Assembly: GCA_046349395.1 (NCBI GenBank) | Contig: JAXMCK010000005.1 | Location: 186,001-250,000 of the forward strand | DNA: 64,000 nucleotides | Reading direction: 5' to 3' | Source: JAXMCK01 sp046349395 | GTDB taxonomy: Bacteria > Pseudomonadota > Alphaproteobacteria > Geminicoccales > Geminicoccaceae | In this document: piece by piece, positions 7,191 to 14,337 of the stretch | Numbering within the stretch: position 1 is the first letter of the stretch | Layout of the letters: each line of letters starts with the position of its first letter | Notes under the pieces: generated by a model | The model's database searches: none | Told to the model about the DNA's origin: nothing | The model's input: the letters and a program-made list of their open reading frames with translations, nothing else | Program-made: the position numbers and the translations under genes

Positions 7191-7291
7191 CCATCGCAGC
7201 GTGCCACGGGGCCTTTGGTCCTGCCGCCCGCTACCACATCAGCGATCGGAGCGAGGGTCATCGCGCAGGCGATGGCTCTCTTTTTGTCGTG
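7191..7291 (+). promoter_or_regulatory. rpsF leader with mutually exclusive hairpins (possible attenuator)
   Basis: Four complementary blocks alternate in the 5' leader: ATCGC (7193-7197), GCGAT (7242-7246), ATCGC (7260-7264) and GCGAT (7269-7273). Pairing blocks 3 and 4 gives a stem with loop GCAG, extendable to 8 pairs, followed after a few bases by a run of five T, like an intrinsic terminator. Pairing blocks 2 and 3 would prevent it. Leaders of S6/S18 operons are known targets of feedback by the S6:S18 complex, but I cannot show that this is the same motif. The alternative pairing is read from the sequence; the control role is inferred. Confidence 0.4.
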
Positions 7292-7317
7292 TCACGAACC
7301 GAGGAAGACGCAAAGGC

Positions 7318-7689
7318 ATGCCTCTCTACGAGCACACGGTGATCGCGCGGCCGGACCTGACCGCGCAACAGGCTCAGGGGCTGGCCGAGCAGTTCGGTAC
7401 CGTCATCGCCGAGCAGGGCGGACAGGTCGCGAAGACCGAGTACTGGGGTCTGCGGAGCCTAGCCTACCGGGTGAAGAAGAACCGGAAGGGCCACTACATC
7501 CACCTCAACATCGACGCCCCGGCGGCGGCGGTGACCGAACTGGAGCGTCAGCAGCGCATCAACGAGGACGTTCTGCGCTACCTGACCGTCCGGGTGGAGG
7601 GCTTCGAGGAAGGCCCCTCCGCCATCATGCAGGCGAAGTCGAGCCGCGACGACCGCGGCCGGCGTGACCGCTTCGATCCCAGGGGCTGA
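7318..7689 (+). CDS. rpsF: Ribosomal protein bS6
   Basis: bS6 binds the central domain of 16S rRNA as a dimer with bS18. I start it at the ATG at 7318 (MPLYEHTVIARPDLTAQQ), where the family begins; the open frame extends further upstream but that part is leader. Conserved segments include EYWGLRSLAYRVKKNRKGHY and the C-terminal YLTVRVEGFEEGPS. The C-terminal tail (SRDDRGRRDRFDPRG) is charged, as in other alphaproteobacterial S6 proteins. Length is 123 aa. It heads the rpsF-rpsR-rplI operon, 5 bp before rpsR. Confidence 0.96.
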   Translation: MPLYEHTVIARPDLTAQQAQGLAEQFGTVIAEQGGQVAKTEYWGLRSLAYRVKKNRKGHYIHLNIDAPAAAVTELERQQRINEDVLRYLTVRVEGFEEGPSAIMQAKSSRDDRGRRDRFDPRG

Positions 7690-7694
7690 GCATC

Positions 7695-8012
7695 ATGGCC
7701 GATCATGACGAACCGCGCGGCGAAAGCCGCGGCGAGGGCTACGAGCGTCGCGGCGGCGGCCGTGGCGGCGAGCCGCCGAACATCACCATCCGGCGTCCCT
7801 TCTTCCGGCGCAAGAAGTCGAGCCCCTTCGCGCACGCCGACGCGCCGAAGATCGACTACAAGGACGTGAAGCTGCTGCAGCGCTTCATGTCGGAGCGGGG
7901 CAAGATCGTGCCGCGCCGCATCACCGCGGTGACCGCCAAGGAGCAGCGCAAGCTGGCCGAGGCGATCAAGCGGGCGCGCGAGCTCTCGCTCCTTCCCTAT
8001 GTGAGCCAGTGA
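7695..8012 (+). CDS. rpsR: Ribosomal protein bS18
   Basis: bS18 is a small-subunit protein that pairs with bS6. The conserved core IDYKDVKLLQRFMSERGKIV followed by PRRITAVTAKEQRKLA is complete, and the protein ends LSLLPYVSQ. The N-terminus is longer than usual (about 30 residues rich in Arg, Gly and Glu). In many alphaproteobacterial S18 proteins the segment after the first basic patch contains a Cys (RRKTCPF type); here it reads FFRRKKSSPF, so this copy lacks the Cys. It sits between rpsF and rplI. Confidence 0.96.
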   Translation: MADHDEPRGESRGEGYERRGGGRGGEPPNITIRRPFFRRKKSSPFAHADAPKIDYKDVKLLQRFMSERGKIVPRRITAVTAKEQRKLAEAIKRARELSLLPYVSQ

Positions 8013-8022
8013 GGCGCGTCCG

Positions 8023-8538
8023 ATGCAGGTGATCCTACTGGAGCGCGTGCCGAAGCTCGGCATCATGGGCGAGGTCGTGAAGGTGCGCCCGGGCTTCGCG
8101 CGCAACTTCCTGATCCCGCAGGGCAAGGCGCTGCGCGCGACGAAGGAGGCTCTGGCCGACTTCGACCGCCGTCGCCACCAGCTCGAAGCGAACAATCTGA
8201 AGGAGAAGGAGGAGGCGCAGAAGCTGGCGGCGATCGTCGACGGCCAGGCCGTCACCATCCTCCGTCAGGCTTCCGAGAGCTCGGCCCTCTACGGCTCGGT
8301 CAGTGCGCGCGACATCGCGACGGCATTCACCGCCGCCGGGACCACGCTCGACCGCGCGCAGATCCGCCTCGAGTCGGCGCTGAAGACCCTGGGCATGCAC
8401 CAGGTCACGGTGGCGCTGCACCCCGAGGTCGAGGTCAAGGTGACGGTGAACGTCGCCCGCTCGCAGGAAGAGGCCGACCTCCAGGCCGGCGTCATCCCGC
8501 CCATGCCGGGCGAGCTCGACGATGAGGACATCGTCTGA
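8023..8538 (+). CDS. rplI: Ribosomal protein bL9
   Basis: bL9 binds 23S rRNA near the L1 stalk. The 171 aa protein has the N-terminal signature VILLERVPKLGIMGEVVKVR with the GFARNFLIPQGKA loop, a long connecting helix with many Glu/Lys, and a C-terminal domain (SALYGSVSARDIATAF). It ends with an acidic tail (PGELDDEDIV). It is the last gene of the rpsF operon and is followed by a strong hairpin terminator at 8565-8590. Confidence 0.97.
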   Translation: MQVILLERVPKLGIMGEVVKVRPGFARNFLIPQGKALRATKEALADFDRRRHQLEANNLKEKEEAQKLAAIVDGQAVTILRQASESSALYGSVSARDIATAFTAAGTTLDRAQIRLESALKTLGMHQVTVALHPEVEVKVTVNVARSQEEADLQAGVIPPMPGELDDEDIV

Positions 8539-8564
8539 GTCCGTCGGCGGTCGGTGCCGCATCG

Positions 8565-8590
8565 CAAAGGGCCGCGCGAGCGGCCCTTTG
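8565..8590 (+). terminator. Intrinsic terminator after rplI
   Basis: An 11 bp perfect stem (CAAAGGGCCGC with its complement) closes a 4 nt GCGA loop, 26 bp after the rplI stop. The T-rich stretch that follows is weak, but the stem is GC-rich and very stable. Confidence 0.75.
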
Positions 8591-8653
8591 TGCTTGTCGG
8601 GCCCGGACACGGGCACTAGCGTGCGCACAACTTTGCTGCAGGTGCACAATCCC

Positions 8654-9313
8654 ATGAGCTCGCCCGCCGCACCAACGACCGACAAGCCGGAGGCTGCGCC
8701 GAGCGGTAAGGCCGCGGTCGTCAAGAAGTATGCGAACCGCCGGCTCTACAATACCGCGACGTCGAGCTACGTCACCCTCGACGAACTCAGCCAGATGGTC
8801 CGCAAGGGCGACGATTTCGTCGTCTACGACGCCAAGACGAACGAGGACATCACCCGCTCGGTCCTGACGCAGATCATCCTCGAAGAGGACAGCAAGGGCC
8901 GCAACCTGCTGCCGATCGGCTTCCTGCGCCAGCTCATCTCGTTCTACGACGACAATCTGCACGCCTTCCTGCCGCGCTACCTGGAAATGAGCATGGAGAA
9001 CTTCTCCAAGCACCAGGACCAGATCCGCGCCTATATGGAGCAGACTTTCGGTCGCTTCTTCCCGATCAACCAGTTCGAGGACATGGCGCGACAGAACCTC
9101 GCCATTTTCCAGCGTGCCGCCAGCATCTGGAATCCGGCTACGGGCGAGGCTACTGCATCTGCGAACGGCGCCGACCCTGCGGGTTCCGGGCACAAGGCCG
9201 GACCTGCACCGGGCGACGATTCGCCGAGCCTCGACCGGCAGATGCGCGAGTTGCGCGAGCGGATGGAATCCCTGCAGGCGCAGCTATCCGACCTGCAGAC
9301 CCGCGGTCGCTGA
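8654..9313 (+). CDS. phaR: Polyhydroxyalkanoate synthesis regulator PhaR
   Basis: PhaR is a DNA-binding repressor that also senses polyhydroxyalkanoate granules and controls phasin and polymer synthesis genes. The N-terminal PHB/PHA accumulation regulator domain is clear: VKKYANRRLYNTATSSYVTL, LDELSQMVRKGDDFVVYDA, and ILEEDSKGRNLLPIGFLRQL. A second block (MENFSKHQDQIRAYMEQTFG) follows, then a linker and a C-terminal coiled coil (MRELRERMESLQAQLSDLQ). I choose the ATG at 8654 (MSSPAAPTTDKPE), giving 219 aa; the open frame extends upstream through the rplI terminator. No PHA synthase gene is in the window. Confidence 0.93.
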   Translation: MSSPAAPTTDKPEAAPSGKAAVVKKYANRRLYNTATSSYVTLDELSQMVRKGDDFVVYDAKTNEDITRSVLTQIILEEDSKGRNLLPIGFLRQLISFYDDNLHAFLPRYLEMSMENFSKHQDQIRAYMEQTFGRFFPINQFEDMARQNLAIFQRAASIWNPATGEATASANGADPAGSGHKAGPAPGDDSPSLDRQMRELRERMESLQAQLSDLQTRGR

Positions 9314-9319
9314 ATTCAC

Positions 9320-9523
9320 TCAGTCGACCCAGCCGGTACCGTCGTCGAACCAGGTGCCGTCGTCGAACGGCACGCCCCGCTCTTCCGCCGCGACCGCAGT
9401 ACCAGCCGTCACCGCCAGGGCGCTGACGCTCAGCAGAAGATGACGGCGGGAAAGCTCCGCCACGACCGTTCCATCCGTGGCGACCGGCCCGTCCGGTACC
9501 GGCTCAGTCGAAGCTCGGTCCAT
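9320..9523 (-). CDS. Small exported protein of unknown function
   Basis: A 67 aa frame whose middle reads as a signal peptide: two Arg (SRRHLLLSVSALAVTAG) followed by TAVAA, a good cleavage site. The predicted mature part is only about 21 residues, with a repeated pattern DDGTWFDDGTGWVD. It starts at the ATG at 9523 inside the last 20 nt of the ldtR frame, so translation may be coupled. The twin Arg could mean Tat export but a Sec signal is equally possible. The short mature peptide is unusual, and the call depends on coding context only. Confidence 0.5.
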   Translation of the reverse strand: MDRASTEPVPDGPVATDGTVVAELSRRHLLLSVSALAVTAGTAVAAEERGVPFDDGTWFDDGTGWVD

Positions 9524-9965
9524 AGCTGACCATGCTGGACCAGTAACGCTCGAGGGCCGTCAGTGTCGCGTTGATGCCCTTGAGCTGGTCTTCGTTCATC
9601 GACCGGCTCTCGAGATCCGCACAGTTGCGCTGATAGAGCTCGTTGATCTTGGCGGTCAGGTCAAGCCCCTTCGGCGACAGCTTCACTCGCGTCTGCCGCC
9701 GGTCGTGACTGCTCCGCTCCTGAATCAGGTACTGGTTCTCGACCAGCTTCTTCAGATTGTAGGAGACGTTCGAACCCAGATAGTAACCGCGGACGGTGAG
9801 CTCGCCGACGGTCAGCTGATCCTCGTTGATGTTGAAGAGGATCAGCGTCTGCACGTTGTTGATGTCCTCGATGCCCAGCCGGTCCAACTCGGTCTTGATG
9901 ACGTCGAGGAAACGGCGGTGCAGGCGCTCGATCAGCCTAATGGTGATGAGATATTGATCTTTCAC
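9504..9965 (-). CDS. ldtR: MarR-type winged-helix regulator, LdtR-like
   Basis: This 153 aa protein starts at a GTG (9965) as MKDQYLITIRLIERLHRRFL and contains a MarR winged helix: INNVQTLILFNINEDQLTVG, GYYLGSNVSYNLKKLVEN and SSHDRRQTRVKLSPKG. The match to LdtR of rhizobia and Liberibacter is strong over the whole length. In those species LdtR controls an L,D-transpeptidase gene and osmotic-stress tolerance. No transpeptidase gene is adjacent here; the only close neighbour is the small exported protein that overlaps its 3' end. It is probably transcribed alone or with that small gene. Confidence 0.88.
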   Translation of the reverse strand: MKDQYLITIRLIERLHRRFLDVIKTELDRLGIEDINNVQTLILFNINEDQLTVGELTVRGYYLGSNVSYNLKKLVENQYLIQERSSHDRRQTRVKLSPKGLDLTAKINELYQRNCADLESRSMNEDQLKGINATLTALERYWSSMVSYGPSFD

Positions 9966-10008
9966 GGCAGCCTCGACGCCAGGGACCGGTCAGCCCGTCG
10001 AGCCCAGC

Positions 10009-10902
10009 TCACGTGGCTTTCCCTGCCATCATCTTGATGATTGCGGAAAAATCCAGCCCCTCATTCCCGTTCGAGGCGAATAGGTTGTAGAGCTGATATG
10101 CTTCCGCTCCCAAAGGTGTCGTCGCGCCCACAGCCTGGGCCGCCTGCTGGGCGAGCCGCAGATCCTTCAGCATCATCGCGGTCGAGAACCCCGGAGCATA
10201 GTCGCGATTGGCAGCGGCGGTCGGCACCAGGCCCGGCAGCGGCGGATCGTTCAGCAGCGACCAGGACGCCCCCGACGACACCGAGCTGATCTCGTACAGC
10301 TTCTGCGCCGAGAGACCCAACCTTTCCGCGAGAAGGAGCGCCTCGGCCAGCGACACCATGTGCACGCCGAGCATCATGTTGTTGCAGATCTTGGCGGCCT
10401 GCCCCGTGCCGGGACCACCGGCATGGATCACCGCCTTGCCCATGCCCGAAAGCACCGGCTTCGCCCGCTCGAAGGCCGCCTCGCTGCCGCCCAGCATGAA
10501 GGTGAGCGTGCCCGCGGCTGCACCCATCACCCCGCCCGACACCGGGCTGTCGGCCATCTCCAGTCCGCGCGCGCCTGCCGCCGCGATCACCTCGCGCGCC
10601 GTGGCGACGTCGATCGTCGAGCAGTCCAGCAACAAGGCTTCCTGGGCGGCCTCGGCGATCACGCCGCCCTCGCCCAGATACACCTCGCGGACCTGCGGTC
10701 CGGCCGGCAGCATGGTCACGACCACCGCCGCCTCGGCCACCGCCGCCGCGATCGAGCCAGCCGCCTCGCCGCCCGCCTCGACCAGTGCCGCCTTCCCCGC
10801 CTCGCTGACGTCGAACCCGCAGAGCGCGTGCCCGACCTTCAGCAGGTTGCGCGCCATGGGCAGGCCCATATTGCCGAGCCCGATGAAGGCGATCCGCGCC
10901 AT
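10009..10902 (-). CDS. mmsB: 3-hydroxyisobutyrate dehydrogenase
   Basis: The enzyme oxidises 3-hydroxyisobutyrate to methylmalonate semialdehyde with NAD in valine breakdown. The start is the ATG at 10902 (MARIAFIGLGNMGLPMA), preceded by GAAGAGGG. Seen are the Rossmann glycine motif GLGNMG, the substrate-site motif DSPVSGGVMGA, the catalytic Lys region GQAAKICNNMMLG and the C-terminal KDLRLAQQAA. Length (297 aa) is usual. It is the last gene of a three-gene operon with an acyl-CoA dehydrogenase and a 3-hydroxyisobutyryl-CoA hydrolase, which makes valine degradation the clear role. Confidence 0.94.
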   Translation of the reverse strand: MARIAFIGLGNMGLPMARNLLKVGHALCGFDVSEAGKAALVEAGGEAAGSIAAAVAEAAVVVTMLPAGPQVREVYLGEGGVIAEAAQEALLLDCSTIDVATAREVIAAAGARGLEMADSPVSGGVMGAAAGTLTFMLGGSEAAFERAKPVLSGMGKAVIHAGGPGTGQAAKICNNMMLGVHMVSLAEALLLAERLGLSAQKLYEISSVSSGASWSLLNDPPLPGLVPTAAANRDYAPGFSTAMMLKDLRLAQQAAQAVGATTPLGAEAYQLYNLFASNGNEGLDFSAIIKMMAGKAT

Positions 10903-10918
10903 CCCTCTTCTCCTTCGG

Positions 10919-11965
10919 TTACAGGCCGTCCCAGTCCAGCGGCAGATCGCCGCCGGCCAGCGGCGCAAAGCAGGCCTGGACCTCGGCGGCCGGCACGGCG
11001 TCCAGATCCGGATGCCGCCAGCGCGGGCGCTTGTCCTTGTCGATGATCAGCGCACGCACGCCCTCGATGAAGTCGCCGGCGACCAGCATCCGGTGCACGA
11101 GGCGGTATTCGAGCTGCATGCACTGCGCGAAGTCGAGGTCGCGGCCGCGCCGCAACTGCTCGAACGTCACATGCACGGCCAAGGGCGACTTCGTCGCCAG
11201 GGCAGCCCCCTGCTCGGCCGCGAACTCGCCGCCCTCGGCCGCCAGCGCCACGAGTACCGAATGGACATCGTTGCCGCCGAAGCACCGGTCGACCGCCGGC
11301 CGCAGCTTCGCCAGCGTGCCGCCTTCGGGCCGTCCCGCGAACTCGGCGATCGCACCGCGATCGCCCGTCTCGGCCAGCCGGTGCGCCAGCGCTTCCAGCC
11401 GGTCTGCAGGCACGAACGCCGTACCGATCCCGGCTTCGATGCAGTCCGCTGCACCCAGCCTCGATCCCGTCAGGCCGAGCCAAGTGCCGACGGCACCCGG
11501 GGCGCGCGGGAGAAAATAGGTGCCGCCGACGTCGGGGAAGAACCCGATCCCGGTCTCCGGCATCGCGAACATCGTGTTCTCGGTCACGATCCGGTCCGAG
11601 CCGTGGACAGAGATCCCGACCCCGCCACCCATCGTGATCCCGTCGAGCAGCGCGATGTAGGGCTTCGGGAAGTTCTTGATCCGCCAGTTCATCCGGTACT
11701 CGTCGCGGAAGAACGGGACGGCCTCCTCGACACCCTCGTCGCGGGCACTCTCGGCCGCGTGCCGGATATCGCCGCCGGCGCAGAAGGCGCGGCCCGGAGC
11801 GGCGCGCACCAGCACCGCACCCACGCCCGGATCGTCCTTCCACTCCGCCAGATGCAGGCTCAGCGACTGCACCATGCGCCGGGTCAGCGCGTTCAGCGCG
11901 GACTGGCGGTCGAGCGTGACGATGCCGAGCCGGCCCTCGCGGGTGAACCTGATGCCCGAGGTCAT
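10919..11965 (-). CDS. 3-hydroxyisobutyryl-CoA hydrolase
   Basis: A crotonase-fold enzyme that releases free 3-hydroxyisobutyrate from its CoA ester. The 348 aa length, longer than a simple enoyl-CoA hydratase, and the motifs RAFCAGGDIRHAAE, DGITMGGGVGISVHGSDRIV, and MPETGIGFFPDVGGTYFLPR are those of the HIBCH group (oxyanion-hole glycines and the Glu/Asp pair). It lies between the acyl-CoA dehydrogenase and mmsB, with 3 bp and 16 bp gaps. The enoyl-CoA hydratase needed for the step before it is not in this operon; the separate hydratase at 30140-30913 is a possible supplier. Confidence 0.92.
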   Translation of the reverse strand: MTSGIRFTREGRLGIVTLDRQSALNALTRRMVQSLSLHLAEWKDDPGVGAVLVRAAPGRAFCAGGDIRHAAESARDEGVEEAVPFFRDEYRMNWRIKNFPKPYIALLDGITMGGGVGISVHGSDRIVTENTMFAMPETGIGFFPDVGGTYFLPRAPGAVGTWLGLTGSRLGAADCIEAGIGTAFVPADRLEALAHRLAETGDRGAIAEFAGRPEGGTLAKLRPAVDRCFGGNDVHSVLVALAAEGGEFAAEQGAALATKSPLAVHVTFEQLRRGRDLDFAQCMQLEYRLVHRMLVAGDFIEGVRALIIDKDKRPRWRHPDLDAVPAAEVQACFAPLAGGDLPLDWDGL

Positions 11966-11968
11966 GCC

Positions 11969-13129
11969 TCAGTCGGCGAGCAGGCGGCGGGCGATGATGA
12001 CGCGCATGATCTCGTTGGTCCCCTCCAGGATGCGGTGCACCCGCGCGTCGCGCAGGTAGCGCTCGATGCCGTAGTCGCGGATGTAGCCGTAGCCGCCGTG
12101 CAGCTGCAGCGCCGCGTCGATCACCTTGAAACCGATGTCGGTGGCGTAGCGCTTCGCCATCGCACAGGCCATCGTCGCGTCCGCAGCCTTGGCATCCAGC
12201 TTCGCCGCGGCCCGCCACACCATGAGCCGTGCCGCTTCCAGCTCTGTCGCCATGTCGGCGAGGGTGAACTGCAGTGCTTGGAACTCGGCGATCAGCCGGC
12301 CGAACTGCTTGCGCTCCTTCACATACGCCAGCGCCCGCTCCAGGCAGGCCCGAGCGGCACCCAGCGAGCAGGCGGCGATGTTCACCCGCCCGCCGTCGAG
12401 CCCCGCCATGGCGTAGCGGAAGCCCTGTCCCTCCGGCCCGATCCGGTTGGTCACCGGCACCGCGCAGTCGTCGAAGGTGACCACGGCCGTGGGCTGCGAG
12501 CGCCAGCCCATCTTCGCCTCCTTCTTGCCGAAGCCGAGGCCGGCGGTACCCTTCTCGACCAGGATCGAGCTCACCCCGCTCGGCCCCTCGCCGCCCGTGC
12601 GGCACATGACGAGGTAGAGGTCGCTGACGCCCGCACCCGAGATGAAGGCCTTGCTGCCGTTCAGGACGTAGCGGTCGCCCTCGCGGCGGGCGGTGGTGCG
12701 CAGCGCCGCGGCATCCGAGCCCGAGCCCGGCTCCGTCAGGCAGTAGCTGGTCAGCCGCTCCATTCGGCAGAGAGCCGGCAGCAACTCCTTCCGCTGCGCC
12801 TCGTCGCCGAAGCTGTCGATCATCCAGGAGACCATGTTGTGGATCGACAGATAGGCCGCGGTCGAGGTGCAGCCCGCCGCCAGCTCCTCGAACAGTATGG
12901 CCGCATCGACCCGGCCGAGCCCGCTGCCGCCGACATCCTCACGGACATAGATCGAGGCGAAGCCGAGTTCCGCCGCATGCCGCAGCGTCTCCACCGGGAA
13001 CACGCTCTCTTCGTCCCAGGCCTCGGCATTCGGGGCCAGTTCGCTGGCCGCGAAGTCGCGTGCGGCCTCGCGCAGGTGTCGCCGATCGTCGCTCAGCTCG
13101 AAGTCCACCACCCGCCTCCCGTGCGGCAC
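11969..13129 (-). CDS. Acyl-CoA dehydrogenase, probably isobutyryl-CoA dehydrogenase
   Basis: A 386 aa flavoprotein of the acyl-CoA dehydrogenase family. Signature blocks are CLTEPGSGSDAAALRTTA (FAD/substrate loop), FDDCAVPVTNRIG, and the C-terminal ALQLHGGYGYIRDYGIERYL with GTNEIMRVIIARRLL; the catalytic Glu lies in the last block (LEGTNEIMR). First gene of the valine operon, so isobutyryl-CoA is the likely substrate, although 2-methylbutyryl-CoA cannot be excluded from sequence. The first few residues (MPHGRR) may be untranslated: a GTG at VVDFELSDDRR is an alternative start. It diverges from hemB across 92 bp. Confidence 0.92.
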   Translation of the reverse strand: MPHGRRVVDFELSDDRRHLREAARDFAASELAPNAEAWDEESVFPVETLRHAAELGFASIYVREDVGGSGLGRVDAAILFEELAAGCTSTAAYLSIHNMVSWMIDSFGDEAQRKELLPALCRMERLTSYCLTEPGSGSDAAALRTTARREGDRYVLNGSKAFISGAGVSDLYLVMCRTGGEGPSGVSSILVEKGTAGLGFGKKEAKMGWRSQPTAVVTFDDCAVPVTNRIGPEGQGFRYAMAGLDGGRVNIAACSLGAARACLERALAYVKERKQFGRLIAEFQALQFTLADMATELEAARLMVWRAAAKLDAKAADATMACAMAKRYATDIGFKVIDAALQLHGGYGYIRDYGIERYLRDARVHRILEGTNEIMRVIIARRLLAD

Positions 13130-13221
13130 TCGGTCCCCGGTCGACGGTTGTCGCCTCGGGTCACCATCGTTACAAGCGGCGGATCGTCCGATCAGGGACC
13201 GAGCACCGCTGAAGAGTCGCC

Positions 13222-14238
13222 GTGCCGCAGCCTCTCCACCTCCTGAACCCCGCCCCGTACCCCGCCTCGCGTCCGCGCCGCCTGCGCCAGCATCCCTGGT
13301 CGCGCCGCCTCGTCGCCGAGCATCGGCTGAGCCCCGCCGACCTGATCCAGCCTTTCTTCGTCATCGAGGGCAAGGGCCAGCGGGTCGCCGTCCCGTCGCT
13401 GCCCGGTGTCGAGCGGCTGTCCGTCGACGAACTCGCCGCCACCGTCGAGCATGCCCGTGAGCTCGGTCTGCCGGCGGTCGCGCTCTTCCCGGTCACCCCG
13501 GTCGAGCGCAAAAGCGAGGGCGCCGAGGAGGCCTGGAACGACGACAACCTGATGTGTCGCGCGATCCGCGCCATCAAGCGGCGCACGCCCGACATCGGCA
13601 TCATCGGCGACGTGGCGCTGGATCCCTACACCAGCCACGGCCAGGACGGCCTCGTGCGCGACGGCCGTGTCCTGAACGACGAGACGATCCAGGCCCTCAT
13701 CCGCCAGGCCTGCTGCCTCGCCGCCGCGGGCTGCGATATCGTCGCTCCCTCCGACATGATGGACGGCCGCATCGGCTCCATCCGTGCGGCCCTCGACAAG
13801 GACGGCCACCAGGATACGATGATCCTGTCCTATGCCGCGAAATACGCGTCGGCATTCTACGGGCCCTTCCGCGACGCGGTCGGATCCGGCACCAGCCTCG
13901 GCAAGGCGGACAAGAAGACCTACCAGATGGACTCCTCGAACGGCTGCGAGGCGCTGCGCGAGACGGCACTCGACATCGGCGAGGCGGCCGACATGGTCAT
14001 GGTCAAGCCCGGCCTGCCCTATCTCGACGTGATCTATCGCGTGAAGCAGGCCTTCGGCGTCCCCACCCTCGCCTACCATGTGTCCGGCGAGTACGCGATG
14101 CTGAAGGCCGCCGGCGAGAAGGGCTGGCTCGACGCCGACGCCTGCATGCTGGAATGCCTCCTCGCCTTCAAGCGGGCGGGGGCGGATGCCATTCTCACTT
14201 ACGCCGCCATGGACGTCGCCGGCCGCCTGGCGCGCTGA
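13222..14238 (+). CDS. hemB: Delta-aminolevulinic acid dehydratase (porphobilinogen synthase)
   Basis: HemB condenses two aminolevulinates to porphobilinogen for heme and related tetrapyrroles. The 338 aa protein starts at GTG 13222 and contains both Schiff-base lysine regions (SYAAKYASAFYGPFRDA and DMVMVKPGLPYLDVI) and the segment CDIVAPSDMMDGR. The Cys-rich zinc site of animal enzymes is not present (ALDPYTSHGQDGL instead), so a magnesium-dependent type is likely. It is transcribed away from the valine operon and stands alone; the next gene starts 99 bp later. Confidence 0.95.
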   Translation: MPQPLHLLNPAPYPASRPRRLRQHPWSRRLVAEHRLSPADLIQPFFVIEGKGQRVAVPSLPGVERLSVDELAATVEHARELGLPAVALFPVTPVERKSEGAEEAWNDDNLMCRAIRAIKRRTPDIGIIGDVALDPYTSHGQDGLVRDGRVLNDETIQALIRQACCLAAAGCDIVAPSDMMDGRIGSIRAALDKDGHQDTMILSYAAKYASAFYGPFRDAVGSGTSLGKADKKTYQMDSSNGCEALRETALDIGEAADMVMVKPGLPYLDVIYRVKQAFGVPTLAYHVSGEYAMLKAAGEKGWLDADACMLECLLAFKRAGADAILTYAAMDVAGRLAR

Positions 14239-14337
14239 GCAACCCCGCATTTCAACCGAGCGCTGAGGCTGGGGCCGCCCTCGCGAGCGTGATAGACCCG
14301 CGTCAGCGCCGGTGACGGGTGACGATCAGATGCGGGA

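Noticed and set aside
10208..13246. Plus-strand open frame of 1,012 codons opposite the valine operon
   Set aside because: Its translation is low-complexity Arg/Ala/His-rich with no family motif, while three clear enzymes lie on the other strand.
14239..14337. Possible tRNA or small RNA between hemB and the kinase
   Set aside because: No cloverleaf or terminator-like fold could be recognised.
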